Shown: piece by piece, positions 10,177-22,088 of the stretch
Position numbering within the stretch: the stretch's first letter is position 1
Layout of the letters: every line of letters starts with the position of its first letter
Assembly (NCBI RefSeq): GCF_963678635.1
Contig: NC_087062.1
Location: 58,668,129-58,732,128, forward strand
Length of the DNA: 64,000 nucleotides
Source of the DNA: Symsagittifera roscoffensis
Taxonomy: Eukaryota > Xenacoelomorpha > Acoela > Convolutidae
Reading direction: 5' to 3'
Position numbers and translations under genes: made by a program
Notes under the pieces: generated by a model
Databases searched by the model: none
The model's input: only the letters and a program-made list of their open reading frames with translations
What the model was told of the DNA's origin: nothing

Positions 10177-11295
10177 AAATATTCTAGTGGGGTGGAGCTA
10201 AATACTTGGCTACTACTAGACTGGGCGGATATAATGGGAAAGCCGTAATTTAGTTCGCGGGCCGATATCTGTCAGACTAGTTCATGCTTCAAAAGTCGCG
10301 CCACCCAAAACTCCTACTCTGAATAGGGTTTAATAGACGTGGGCAAAGTCTAGGTTTATCGCATTTTGGACGTACAGATCGGAATTGCCCAAATTTGGTT
10401 GCGATAGATTGATGGTTGCGATGGTTGCGATTGAAAATGCTTAACGTTGGTCGCTAGTATCGAAATGCGAAAACTCGCGGTAGTCTTTGCATAATCAACC
10501 ACCTTGAATTGATCTGATAAAACGATCATAATCCAAATATTTCGAACTGACCTGTAATATTAATTGCGTACCATTGCTCAATTGGTATTGCAATGTTACT
10601 GTTGATAAATAATTATTTATAACCACAAATGAAAAGCTGCTGAATGAGGTTTTTCACACTAGGATTTGAATTGTGGCACGGTCTCGTACCGCACGAATGA
10701 GTGAATATCACCTGTTCTATCTAATGTATGTTTGTTCCTTTTTGTTTGTTCCATCTTTGAGAAAATCATACTATCCCATTGATTACAAGACGCATTTGAA
10801 CATAGTGGAATCAGTTTGAAAGAAAATTTGACAGATTCTGAGAAGAAAGGCAAGTCTTTGATATTTGGAGCGACGTCGAGACTGACTAACTGAAAAAGTC
10901 GAAACAATTGAGCTTTTTCATAACACTGTATCGTGCGCGACATCAGCAGCCAGTCAGTTACTTGGAAAAGAAAAGATAAAAATATCGAAAACCGATATAG
11001 AACAATTTTTTATTCATTTTTACTGTTTTTTGAGATTTTATCTTCGAATAACTAGAACAAAAGCAAAGAAAGCAACCAATTCCTGTCAAATTTATGAAAA
11101 AACCTTTGCAAAGCTCGCCCGCTTGTTAACCGCTCGCTGTTTTCGAAAAAGATGAAAAAAGTGAGCTATAATGAACAGGTTGCGCTGCTCATATTGCCTT
11201 CATAGCCATTTTGTGATTTTTCAGAACAAACATATTTCAAAGATATCTGATCTGTGCAGATATCTGCCTCATTAACCTTACCGCCAGACTCTCAC

Positions 11296-11508
11296 CTTCG
11301 CAGCATCCGGGGCAACCGCTGGAACTGGAGCGACATTTGTATCTGCAGGTTTACTTTCCGTTTGTACCACCGGAGCTGCAGGTTCTGCGGGTGGCGCGAC
11401 CGCCGCCGCCTTTTTGCCGGCAACTGGTGCAGCGGGCTGCTCCTGCTTCTCCGGCTCCTTTTTTGAACCAAGCTTTCCGACTCCGAAACGTTTTAACGCA
11501 GAAGACAT
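11296..11508 (-). CDS. Candidate alternative first coding exon of the FHL-like gene (isoform 1)
   Basis: Minus strand, 71 codons from an ATG to a strong donor AAG/GTGAGA in phase 0, exactly compatible with the acceptor of the LIM exon at 6405. The product starts MSSALKRFGVGKLGSKKE and is then rich in Ala, Pro and Lys (repeated PAAPV / PAEPAAPV words), so it is low-complexity and probably disordered. An in-frame TAA lies seven codons upstream of the ATG, so this Met is a true start. G+C content is much higher than in the surrounding intron, which supports coding. I do not recognise the peptide. Limpet-type genes are known for several N-terminal isoforms, but splicing onto the LIM exon is my inference from phase and position. 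Confidence 0.72.
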
Positions 11509-11606
11509 TACGATAATGGTACGAAATTAACAGAAGTTGAGTAAAAGCTACTGGTGACAATTCGGTCAGAAAGTTTGCCGCAAGAAAAGTAAATGGACGT
11601 GGCGTG

Positions 11607-11615
11607 CTTATATTT
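11607..11615 (-). promoter_or_regulatory. TATA-like box upstream of isoform-1 exon
   Basis: On the minus strand the sequence reads AAATATAAG, about 100 bases upstream of the ATG at 11508. A start site some 30 bases downstream would give a 5' leader of about 70 bases. There is no experimental support; AT-rich DNA produces such matches by chance. Confidence 0.3.
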
Positions 11616-14600
11616 CTTTCTCTTGAATTCAATTTAAATAGCTAGTGCTAATGGGGCAATATTTGAATAAACCCACGGCTCAGCGGTTCTGGAAGAAGTT
11701 TCTAGTTTGAGAGTTTGGACCTATCAAAGGAAACTGTAATCAACTTCGATCAAAAGCTAAAGGACGCCAATTTATCCATTTAACTGGCTTGAAAATGCTT
11801 GGCATGAAACACAATAAAGCAGAGCTTTACAGTGCAACAGGTCAATAGGATGTTAAGACGAAAAACAGACGAAAATGATCATTTTTAATGTCGAAAGCTC
11901 ACTGAACGAACAAATATATTGTTTCATTAGCAGTTTCATCAATCATCTTGCATCTTACTCAAGGTAGTTTTGGGTTTAGCACGAATCATCCAGACTTGCA
12001 AGTTCGACTGTGCAGTATGCAAATTTGTGTAAGCAGACTCAGTGCAGAAGGCAATGGACTCCATAAAAATGGTTGGGCTTATATTCGGGCAGGTTTCCCG
12101 TCGGCCATTAGTCCTGGGCCCGATTCTACCTTCTGAGAAAAGCTGTCAGTTTAGACTCTCTAATCCCCGCAGTTGTGCGGGTGTGTGTAGGGTATGGTAT
12201 AAAGAGTGGGTATACACGCGAAATAGTCGTTGACAAGTCAGAGATTTTAATTTCTTGGAATTTAGCTGCTCACTCCTGGGAAGAAGTAGTGTTATAACTA
12301 CATGGGAAAACCAGTCACTTATGAGCAGGCCTTATTGAAGAACCTATTTGATCGAAAAGTAGTTAAAGTTTCGTTTCCACATGATTTATCGTAACAACCA
12401 TTTCGGAATAGTTTGTTACTCAATTCACCTGCATTTATAAAGATTGGGTAAATATTGAATGTATTTTGTTGGGAACATTTTGTTTCTTATCAGTGGACCG
12501 TTTAAGCTCTATAGGGGAACTTAGACAGACCCCCTGGTGCGATAACAAACAGTTGGGGAAGCTGGGGGCTGTTTAAAACTGCGAATCAGGTTTTGCACGG
12601 CGCCGCCAGACTAACAAAGCAACTTCCTTTCAGCCAAAATATGAAGGAGAATGTTTTTGTAAACAGAAAATGCAATTAAACTGAATGACTCGTAAATTGT
12701 TTACGTTTTGGTAACTATAGTTACCACGGTAAACCATGTAAATCGCCAACAGCAGAAACGTTGCCTATCGACTTCCAAAAAAGTCACTAATACGGTTAGA
12801 AATCAGACTGCAACACATGAAACAAGGGTAGTCGTCTGCTTTGCAAGTAGAACAAAACATACCGACCAGGGAAATTCACTACAATAAAAGTTAAAAGGAA
12901 AATCGAGAAGTTAAGAAATCGAAAACTTCGAAAAAAAAGTAGATGAAAAATTGACTCGCAGGCTAAAATATGCTTTTGAAATAGAATAGTGAACCATTTA
13001 TACAATGTAAAAAGTAAAAACAGCAAATAGGTAGCCCTCTAAAAAAACTTAAGCCAAATGTAATTAGAAAACTAAAACCATGAAAACTAAAACTATCTAT
13101 TCTTCGTTAAGTTTAATTTTGAACAAAAAATCAGACAAAAATCAGTCAAAACTACAAGAAATTTTCCGAATTTTTTAGATACCAATTTTAGTGCTTTGAC
13201 ATTATCATAATTAACACTCAGCGAGGTTCCAAAAAGTGAGCAAAACTTCGTTAAAAATTATATGAGAATCAAACTCGGCAAAAAGCATCGTGTGCAGTTA
13301 ACAATATCAAGATTAAATTTTGTTCAAGGTCAAATTTTTCAAAAAAAGCTTGCTTAAGATTCTTGCTAAAAACAACCAAAGGCAAAGTTTTGTGGAACTC
13401 AATTACTTGCTCACAACGGAAAAAAACAGAATTTTTTTTAATTGGAGTAAAAATTGTTCAAGTTATAGGAAATCTTGGTGGTGCTGCGGTAACTAAGCCG
13501 AAAAAAAGGAGGCAAACAGAATTCCGACAAAGACTTTTTGACGAGCGGACAATTAAACTTTTTTATGTTGACCAAAATTCATACGTTGAACAAATTTTGA
13601 AAATAATAAATAAAATGATGTTACAAAACGATAAGTAAAATTCTATAAAACTTGAATTGAAAAATGTCAAAATTTTTTTTGTGTTTTTTAAATTGATTTG
13701 AGTGCACTTTAGGTAGGTGAATCTTAGTCTACCTATTAAAACGGCTAGCGAGTAGTTTCAAGACGTGTGATTGTTTCTCGTCTCTTATTTTACAAAAACT
13801 TGTGTTTTTCAAATGATTTTTTTTGCATTAGGTAGAAAAATTTGCCGAACTGTGGTAATAAATTTCATCAAGTTGGAAATTTTTTGAGCGTAATTCTGGG
13901 GTTTAATGAAAACAATGACAAAGTTATCAATAATTGCAGCTGGTGACAAAAAAAATGTTTTTTTTTTTACACAGAGGCTAAGCGGAGCTTCGCATTACTT
14001 GCGATACCACAAAAATAGCATTGCACGCTAGTAGACAGGAAAGGAAAAAAATCCACTAAGTCCTGGGAAAACGGGAAAATTTTTGAGAAAACCACGAAAA
14101 AAAATCTTCAAAGTTTTGCCTAAAATGAGGTTCTATTTGCGGAAAACACGTCCAGAATTACATTTGATGGCGTGTGATGAAAATTCAAAAACAAAATTTG
14201 AGCAAAAATTAAATTGTTGTCATGAAACAATTGCAACTGTAATTTTCATTTTGATGTTGTACGACGCAAATTTTAGTAAAATAGCCGTCAAAATATAAGC
14301 GGAAACGATTTAAGCCGAAAATATATACGCGAAAAAAAAATTTAAAGGAAAAAATTGAAATCAAAGCTTTTAAAAATACAATGGGTCCTGGCCAGATTCC
14401 TGGTCATGCGTCTAGACTAAGTGTGCCGGATACTCTTAGAAGCTTGAATTTAATATGAAACAAGATACCAAATGATTCAAGTGATTCTGTTGAACCCGAA
14501 TAAATTCTATAGTCCGATTTGATAACGCTCGCTTATTGCAAGCGTATTAAAAATGAACTAAAAAAAATTTTATTATCTTTTTGCAAAATTTATGACATTT

Positions 14601-16514
14601 TTTGTTTTCTTTGTTATATTGTTTCTTTTTCATGAATTTTGTAACAGGGCTTGTGAGATAGGCTATGATTTAACCAAAGTAGGAGAATGTTCTGACTGCC
14701 TTAAAAAATTATAGAAATATTTTGATAATTGGTTTTTGAGCGTGATGTGATGAGAGAGCTATACAACGAGGGGAATAGAAGAATAGTTAAGCATGATTGT
14801 CGACAGTTGTCTTCGAAAAAAATAAAAACAATGAAATAAGTTTTTTTTTAAACTATGTTTTTCATCACTCAAAAGAACTTTCTTTTGTATAGACCAATTC
14901 AATTGCTTTACTCGCTCAAAATTAGAACTAGTTTTTCTCGACACTGGAATATGTTTTGACTGCAATGGTTGCAATATTATATATCTTTCGATCAACTCCA
15001 ATGATTATTTGTGCGACCTTTTTTTGAAACCAAAAAATATCTCGCTGATATAGAGCAAGCAGTTTTCAGAATGTTCTTATCAAAAAGGCAGATCCAATTG
15101 AAAAATTCCCAACGTTGTGAAAAGTTTTGAATACAGAATAATTGTTTGATTACCTTTTCGTTGTTACTCATTCTTTATGGGTTTAATCAGGATCAGAAAT
15201 GGTGATAAAATTTTAAAGGGAAAAATCAGGTTCAGCTAAATAACAACTAATTAGTCGATATACCAAAGCAACCGAAAATGCCACAAGTAGAAATCAATAA
15301 TACTTCACTGACTAGTAACTTTGAGAGGAAATTTAACCTAAGTCCGGCAAGGATACACCTTACTACGAAATATCATATACCCTTGAAGTGCACCTGGGCA
15401 AGTTTAGAGAGAGAGTATTAATTTGTTCCGTCTTATCTCTTCGGAAATATTGAAACGCAAGCTAACATAAAAGCAACAAAACGAAAATCCTTGAATATTT
15501 TGTGATTCATTATGACCATAAGTCAAAGCTATAGTTACTAACTCAATGGTTTGGAGCTCAATGGTTGCTCATATAGGCTTCTTAATATTCTGTTTTCACG
15601 GTCTCGTAATAACTTGTAGGGTAGCTTCTGCTTTGACGTTTGCTCGAATCCAAACTTAGCTCTTACTATTTAATTACGTTCACCTTTAAGCCATATGGCA
15701 AACAGATGGCTAGTAATGGTCAATCTTCAGGACAATCTGGATAAATATATTGACCATGGGCAACCTTAATGGTTATTTTGAAAGCATTTGTAGCTAATTA
15801 CGTTTTTGTTTTGCCCGTAATTATAAGAAACACTGAACAAAATTGCTATGACATGGTACTTGAACCAGAATTTGTCTGATTTGGATAATTAGAGCCCCCT
15901 TCTGATTCAAATCCTCAGTTGACAATTTTTCAAAGAGGTATCATTGTAGTACGACACTTTTGTTATGGCCTATCAACACCAAGTTTTTTCTTAAAGCTCT
16001 TTGGGCTCCAGCATATACCAAATTTGAGGAGCAAGCGCGCATTTAAAAAAGCAACTTGAGATCTACACCTTCCAAAAGGTGTTTTAAAATGCCCAACCGA
16101 AAAATTGCTGGCCAAACCTTTGCTATCTTTGATCATTTGAAGTTTTCGACTGAGCCCAAAAGATAGAAAACGGTGGTTGACACAAAAAATTCGATCAGAC
16201 AAACTATTCGCGCCAAAAAAAATTCTCGTTCGCTGATCTCAATATATCATTCAATTATAGCCATCGTATCAAAGCAATTTAACTTTTTAGTTCCTTGTAA
16301 TTAAGAGCACAAACAAGTTCGCCGTCAAGAGTCGAGCAGCAACTATGTTGATTCTTGCTCTCATCTAAAATGAACTTAGCTTTGAATAACAGCATAGCGT
16401 GCTACTAGGAACTAGAGAGCGATGTCCCGTCAAACTCAAAAAATTTGATGTCCCGTCAAAAATGGTTAATACATTGAGTTTGAGGTTGAATGAATATTTA
16501 GCAGGTATATTTAC
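11616..16514. other. Upstream/intronic DNA between the two candidate first exons
   Basis: If the exon at 16515-16700 splices to 6405, this is part of a 10.1-kb intron. 11.94-12.25 kb is a G+C-balanced patch with no exon I can define; on the minus strand it is 0.45-0.75 kb upstream of the isoform-1 exon and could be regulatory. 12.5-12.62 kb is another such patch. The rest is AT-rich, with one repeat motif at 13974-14060 and no recognisable gene. Confidence 0.5.
13974..14300. repeat. Dispersed repeat marked by AGCGGAGCTTCGCATTACTT
   Basis: The word AAGCGGAGCTTCGCATTACT followed by TGCGATACCAC appears here. Related forms occur at about 7120-7155 (GGAGCTTCGCACTACTTGAG) and about 17105-17140 (GCGAAGCGGAGTTTTGCACC). 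At 17.1 kb it is also followed by a GACAGGAAAGG / AACAGAAAAGATGG-like stretch and then a TGGCGTG word, as here at 14168. The copies are diverged but colinear. Confidence 0.5.
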
Positions 16515-16700
16515 ACTGTCTGTGCCTTCGTTTTTTGCATCCCCATTCAGCTCCGAGGACCCTGGAGGGGTGCTGTGCAGTGCCCCTGAATCTGAGTCGG
16601 GATGTGCCTGGACGAATTCCTCCTCTTCCTGCACAATCATTCCATCTACGTCACTTTCTGCTTTCACTTTGTCTTTCGGGTCATCCGAGGAGGCTCTCAT
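16515..16700 (-). CDS. Candidate alternative first coding exon of the FHL-like gene (isoform 2)
   Basis: Minus strand, 62 codons from the ATG at 16700 to a possible donor GACAGT/GTAAAT, again phase 0. The product starts MRASSDDPKDKVKAESDVDG and is strongly acidic and Ser/Thr-rich (an EEEEF run, DSDSG, STPPGSS), with no domain I recognise; probably a disordered leader. The frame is also open upstream through ESFGGGG, without another ATG, so an internal exon with an acceptor upstream is possible. Its G+C-rich, low-stop character against AT-rich surroundings suggests coding. Linking it to the FHL gene rests on strand, position and phase only; it could belong to another minus-strand gene. Confidence 0.5.
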
Positions 16701-16747
16701 TCCACCACCGCCGAAAGACTCCAACACAGTCGCTTCATAAACGTCAC

Positions 16748-16755
16748 ATATTATA
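16748..16755 (-). promoter_or_regulatory. TATA-like box with adjacent TGACG upstream of isoform-2 exon
   Basis: The minus strand reads TATAATAT then GTGACGTTTATG, ending about 35 bases before the ATG at 16700. A TATA-directed start would leave a leader of only about 20 bases. The GTGACGT word resembles a CRE half site. Suggestive only. Confidence 0.25.
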
Positions 16756-19491
16756 CAGTGACTTTTAATTCGGTTATGAACATAGTTAGAACTTTTTTTA
16801 AAATAGAAACTTCATTTCCAATAGCTGCAAAAAGGGCCGCTTCTAAAAACCTCTAGCTTGAAAAACGATTTTCGCAAAAAACGTTTACCGATTTTCTGCA
16901 ACAGTGAGGCGGTGTTTCAAAACTTCCATTAACTTATTAATGACCTCGTTTCAAGGTTGAATGAAAAGATTTCAAAATTCAAGTTTTTTTTAATCAATAT
17001 ATCATTATTGTTTTGAGAAATTTTTGACGTACTTGTCCTATGAAAAATCTAGGCTTTTCAGGCGAGTAAGCACCTCTAACTTGAGCCGAATATATCAAAC
17101 AGAAGCGAAGCGGAGTTTTGCACCACTTACTATACATTACAAACATATCCTTGCAATCTAGCCAACAGAAAAGATGGAAAAATTTTTGAAAAGGAGGAAA
17201 AGGAGGTATCTTGGCACTACATTGGCCAAAAAATGACTTTTGTGGACAAAATTAATTTAATGGCGTGCGGAATTTGGTCAAAGTATATTTTTATTAATGA
17301 CGCGTGTTCTTCTATTAAAACCCTTAGTTTTGTCCCATCCTAGTCATAGTGCAAAATTTTTCTGAAGATTACAACAGAAAGATGACGATTTGTTCATTGA
17401 AAAAAAATAAATCTTTCAACTAAAAAAAATAAGAAAAAAAACAAGCAAAATCATAAGATATCGATGAAAAAGAGAAAGAAAAAAGTTAGTACTGGACATG
17501 TTCTTGGAAATAACTCAATTGAGTTTACGACTGCTAGAGTAAAAGCCAAAAAATCGAGAACGAAATTTTATAAACTTTTATTACATGTAAATGAACGCAA
17601 ACCATTTAACAAATCATTGGCGACTCTATGCCTTATATGTATATAAAACTCTTGAATTTACCTTTTTTCAGTCAGTATATTTTTGTTTAAAAGCCGGCCT
17701 GTATTGACTTAATGTTGTTTGTTGACTTAAAACTTATATAAAAAACATGTATTGTTTAATCTGCGGCTTATGTTCACAATTCTACATGTTTGTCAGAACA
17801 AAGAGCTGGAAGTCACTAAGTCGAAAAAGTTATTTGAACAAAATTGCCGAAAAAAGTGATCTGCAAAATTTAGTAGAGTTGTTTGAAATGATTGACGTTC
17901 ATTTTGAAGAAAATTTGTCAAAACGCAACTGCCTGTAGTAAATAAACAATTTTTTCAGAAAAAAATTGCCAGCAACATTCAAGCCGACAAGGATAGATGC
18001 CTGTTGATCCAAAATAAGGGTTGAGCAAGAAAGTTTTTGAACTCATTCCGCCCCCTCACCCTTAACTTTGTAAGCTCTTTTTCGGAAATGCTCAAGGACG
18101 TGATTTTTTTCCCTTTCAAATGACCCAATATGAGGTGACTGAGCCAATATAACCTGAGCCAAAACTCATCAAGCTGAAAGAAAATGGAAGAAGAATCAAA
18201 AGAAATTATACAAATCAAAATGGTAAATTTACAAATGGCAAGAAAATTTGAAATGACTTTCATATCTATTGAAAATTACTTGAGTCAGAAGAAAAATCAA
18301 AAAATGCCTTCAAATTAAACCAGGCAAAAACAAGCAGACAAATAATTGTACGGTAATTCAATTTTCCAAAAAAATCAATTTGTGAACAGAATTGGCTTTT
18401 GAACGTAATCGAACCCTAGATCTTTGTCTCCGCAAGCATAAAATGAGCAAAACGAGCAGAAGGAACTTGGTATACAATTTAAGTATGCTCAGCAGTGCAT
18501 CTGAAGTCCTGTGAACAATGTTTTCAACGGGGGAAAAGTTTAGTACCCGGTTGCAATACCCTTGCTGATCACAAGGGTAATAAAAACCGTTGCCGAATTA
18601 ATCATAGATAGAAACTGATGCTAAAAAGCAAAATCAGTTGCTACAGTTCAAAGTCTGTCAGGTCATGCCAAGAAGGGCACTTCGTGTGCTAATGGTTTGC
18701 GATCTTGAGGGAATAGGAATGGGATCTAACTAGTTCAGCAATTAGAGTTTGGTAGCGTTTTTTTTGGAAAAAGTGTGGTTGTTCAATACTGTTGATGCTT
18801 TCGTTGACATTGAAAGCTTTACTAACCTTGGGCGGACTTTTGACGAAGACGCTCTTGACGATTTCTCAGAGCTTCACTCATGCTGGACCAGTTATTCGAG
18901 TGTGGGATTTAACAGTTTTGAAAAATTAAATTATACTCAATTGCTTGCCAAGAAGCAGTGTTTGAACAATAGATTAGACTCTCTTCTGTATGAAGGACTG
19001 TGTTCTACGTTAAAATTAGAAAAAATGTTTATATTCATTGGAACTCTGCACAGCCAAATGCGATTTTAATGATTATTCGCAAAAAATTACCACGGCGAGA
19101 ACATGTAAATGTGGCTACGTCTCGCGTGTTTATTTAACAAGCAATACCAATCAGCGAAGACACGTGAATTAACAAAATTGCTGGCGCAGAAAAACGATAA
19201 CAACTGACCAAATCCAATATCTAAAAATTGCAAATTGTGACTCATTTGCTGATTTATAAAAAAAAACATAATTCTATGGGTTTCTAATAAAAATTTTGCT
19301 TAAGATTGAGCCGTTTGAGCGGTTTTTGAATAATTCTTTAGTGGTTTTAAATCATTTTCAAAAAATGTAATCATTTTGTAATGTAATCCTTTTGTGATCA
19401 TTTTGCTCACAATTAGATATTGCCACAACTTTTAATGTTAATTTTCGCGTTATATTTTGCTATTGTCGAACATATGAAGTTCAAATATGAA
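16756..19491. other. AT-rich DNA without recognised gene
   Basis: A copy of the AGCGGAGCTTCGC-type dispersed repeat lies at about 17.10-17.30 kb. Short frames on both strands are low-complexity or unrecognised. The longest, on the plus strand at about 18.75-19.07 kb (106 codons), has no start context, motif or splice structure that I can support. Confidence 0.5.
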
Positions 19492-19913
19492 CAAGACTGC
19501 TCATATCAGGATGAAGCCCTGAATGTTCCGACTGCATTTTAAGGTCTATAGAGCAGTAATAACATGGAAAATTTAAATGTAATAAAGTAAAATTAAAATT
19601 TTTTTTCTAAAAAGTTTGAGATTTTTTGTAAAAACATCCCCCCACATGCCATATTAAGTACAAAGTTATAGATTTTGCTCCTATTAACAAATCAATTATG
19701 GCATATAATCTTCCTTGAACCAATTTGGAACGATTTCTAAGACGGATTAAATCTCACTTACGCGTTAATAGCGCGAAATATGTCGCGCGTTAATTGTCCC
19801 AAATTGGCCAAAATAGCCAAAATGGCAATCTTTAAACCCTCATAACTTTACAAAAAATGCTCACAGGTGAAATATCTTTTCAAATTCAAGCTCAGGACAA
19901 CAATAGTTTTCGA
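19492..19913 (+). repeat. Dispersed repeat R, copy 1
   Basis: It starts CAAGACTGCTCATATCAGG and contains GAGCAGTAATAACATGG, a run of C before ACATGCCATAT, ACGATTTCTAAGACGGATTA, and the palindromic core CGCGTTAATAGCGCGAAATA / TGTCGCGCGTTAAT. It then has CCATAACTTTACAAAAA-like sequence and ends near GACAACAATAGTTTTCGAA. The same order recurs at 21.45, 22.6, 23.24 kb (plus) and 24.37-25.02 kb (minus). There is no coding capacity; probably a MITE or other non-autonomous element. Confidence 0.75.
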
Positions 19914-19921
19914 ATGATGTA

Positions 19922-19963
19922 TAAAGCAAAATTTCAGTGATTAGTCGCTGAAATTTTGCTTTA
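19922..19963. repeat. Perfect 16-bp hairpin
   Basis: TAAAGCAAAATTTCAG (19922-19937) and its exact complement (19948-19963) flank a 10-base loop. It lies just after repeat R copy 1. AT-rich genomes give some perfect hairpins by chance, but 16 bp with such a short loop is notable. Confidence 0.7.
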
Positions 19964-21449
19964 GGCGCTAATATTAGTTTATTTGAGTTGTTTGATGCAG
20001 GATAATGCCAGAATGTAATTTTCGAGATTTAGCTGCATAAATATCTAATAAAATTCTTAGATTAGTTGGCTTTGATTTGTTAAATGTTGAAAAATTGATT
20101 ACATCAGCTAAAATTAAAAACCAATTTGGCATGGCAAAATAACTTGAAATCAAAAAAGCAACCCACATCTATGAATCTGAAAAGTATTTCCAAAAGTAAC
20201 GAAATAGCTGTGCTTGGAATGGTTTTGTATTATTAAAACTATTGGGCTTCAAAAATTGCCAATTTGTCCCATTTGAGTTAATTAAGCCACGATATAAACT
20301 TTTTTCAGAAATGTCATCGGCTCAGAAATCAATCAAATACAAATTGAGGCAAACTAATTAGATTATTTGATGTGTTACTGCCTGAGATTGTTTTCATCAT
20401 CTTTTTGGTCTGTAAAGGAAGATATTTAAAAACAATTTGATAAAAATTTTCAAAAACAATCAATTTCAAAAATATATATATAAGTGAAAAAATTCTTTTG
20501 AAAATCTAATAAAAAAATCTAAATCAAATCTCAAAAAATCTTTGAAAAAGTCTTATGCAAATTCAACTTCATTGAAAGTTAAAAACAGAAGGAATCTTTA
20601 AGCCTTTGTCTTGATACCAGCAGTCATTTTTGAGGCGCGAAAAAAAACTTAGCATCGCATTTGCATTTTATCATCAAAGATGTCAATTGTTGTTTCATAA
20701 TCTGGCAACGCGATACCAAAATCTACACACAAAAAATAAATATTTTAAATCCAGCTCAAAAACAGTTAAAAAATTATCATATTTAAAAAAAATATGAAGA
20801 AATAGTAGAAAACCTGCTAAAAATATTATAAAAATTATTTATCAGAAAAAGGTAGAAAAACACTATAAACTTTGCTCAAAAAGCAGTAGCCAATTATGAA
20901 ACAAGTCGCGTTGGTTGATGCAAGTATATTTTTTGCTGCAAAAATTACTTAAAATGCAAAGCAATTGGATTGAGATTTACTGTACTTTTTTAGTTTTAAT
21001 TTTTTTCATTATAAGTTTTTTCTAAAGAAAAGCTAAAATCTAAAAGCTCAGAACTATTAAACATGCAGCAACAGTTGAGCAAGATTTCACGCAAACATGG
21101 TTGGAAAAATTAGCCTTGGAAAGTAATTTAGAGAAACACCGTTTTCATACTTTTGTCTAGACAGATTTGCAGTTTCAGAAAACGTTATATGATTTTTTTC
21201 ATTATAAGTAAACGTTATAAGTACATTAAAAGATAAAAACGACAGTAAAACATGAATAAAAGAAAAGCCTTATATGATTTTGGTCCTTTTAAAAAATTGG
21301 TTATTAGCACCACAAAATAAAGCCTTCATTAATTATTTTTTGTAACAGTTATCATCTAAGCCGTAAACCTTATCCGTAAAAACTTAACAATTTTACTTTA
21401 AATTTATTAAGTCAGCGCATTATCATTAGTTTAAACTCAATTATCAATT
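19964..21449. other. AT-rich DNA, nothing recognised
   Basis: I see no gene, transposon end or tandem repeat that I can support here; only AT-rich sequence with poly-A and poly-T runs. Confidence 0.5.
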
Positions 21450-21840
21450 CAAGACTGCTCGTATACAGGTCAATGCCTTAAATGTTCCGACTGGTTCTTA
21501 ACCCATGTCGAATAGTTTTTGGGAAAACAAAGTATTGAAGAACTTTAAATTTTCGACAATACCAAAACTCAATAGTAGAGAACTTGAGATGCCAAAATTG
21601 AAATGACCAATTAGCTAGCCTCAATTTAATTTGGAAATATTTTGTTAATTGGATAATTCGCCAGGAATATGTAGTTCGTGTTATTCTGTCAACTTTATGA
21701 ATACAACCTTCAAAGCGCACACAAATAAGTCCAGAACATAGCCAAATTGGCAATTTTCAAACACCGATAACGTTGCAAAAAATGATCAAGAGAAAAATAT
21801 ATTTGTACATTTGATTTTAAGGAGTCCATATTTTCGATAT
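21450..21840 (+). repeat. Dispersed repeat R, copy 2 (diverged middle)
   Basis: It opens CAAGACTGCTCGTATACAGG and AATGTTCCGACTGG like copy 1. It later carries AGCCAAATTGGCAATTTTCA and a GTTGCAAAAAATGATCAAGAG segment matching the end of copy 1. The central 200 bases do not match, so it is a chimaera or a strongly diverged subfamily. Confidence 0.5.
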
Positions 21841-22088
21841 GAACGAAAAATTTGTTAAAAATAATTATTTCGATCGCCAAAGTTTACTGAACAAATTAAA
21901 AACTTAAAACCTTACCAAAAATTAAAATTCCGTTTTCTTCGAAAGTTCGTTTTTTTAAGACTCAATTTTATCTGTACAGAAGTTACGAATTCCTAAGTAA
22001 CATTGTAATTCAACCCTTTGTATTTTAGCACTAATTTAAATTTTCTTCGAATCAGACGCTCGCTTGCGATTTTTGCTGAGAACCTATT

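Larger units (their letters stand above)
6406..11295 (-). other. Intron of the FHL-like gene (about 4.9 kb)
   Basis: It is bounded by donor AAG/GTGAGA at 11296/11295 and acceptor CTCTAG at 6406. It contains two young MITEs (7208-7430, 7480-7701), a diverged repeat field (7.9-9.3 kb) and a degenerate MITE (about 9.95-10.18 kb). 6.4-7.2 kb and 10.2-11.2 kb are otherwise featureless to me; 10.2-10.5 kb is slightly richer in G+C, without a coding frame. Confidence 0.7.

Noticed and set aside
11254-11632. Plus-strand frame at 11254-11466 and a second minus frame at 11351-11632
   Set aside because: Both overlap the minus exon 11296-11508 in other frames. Arg/Cys/Leu-rich text is what the antisense of an Ala/Pro/Lys-rich exon gives.
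13363-13638. 91-codon Lys-rich plus frame
   Set aside because: AT-rich composition explains the Lys/Asn/Ile content; no splice context or motif.
16399-16768. Overlapping plus-strand frames of 77-113 codons
   Set aside because: They are shadows of the minus-strand candidate exon 16515-16700, whose composition, ATG and donor fit coding better.
18749-19069. 106-codon plus-strand frame
   Set aside because: Not low-complexity, but there is no convincing start, motif, splice sites or second copy. Left as unexplained rather than called a gene.
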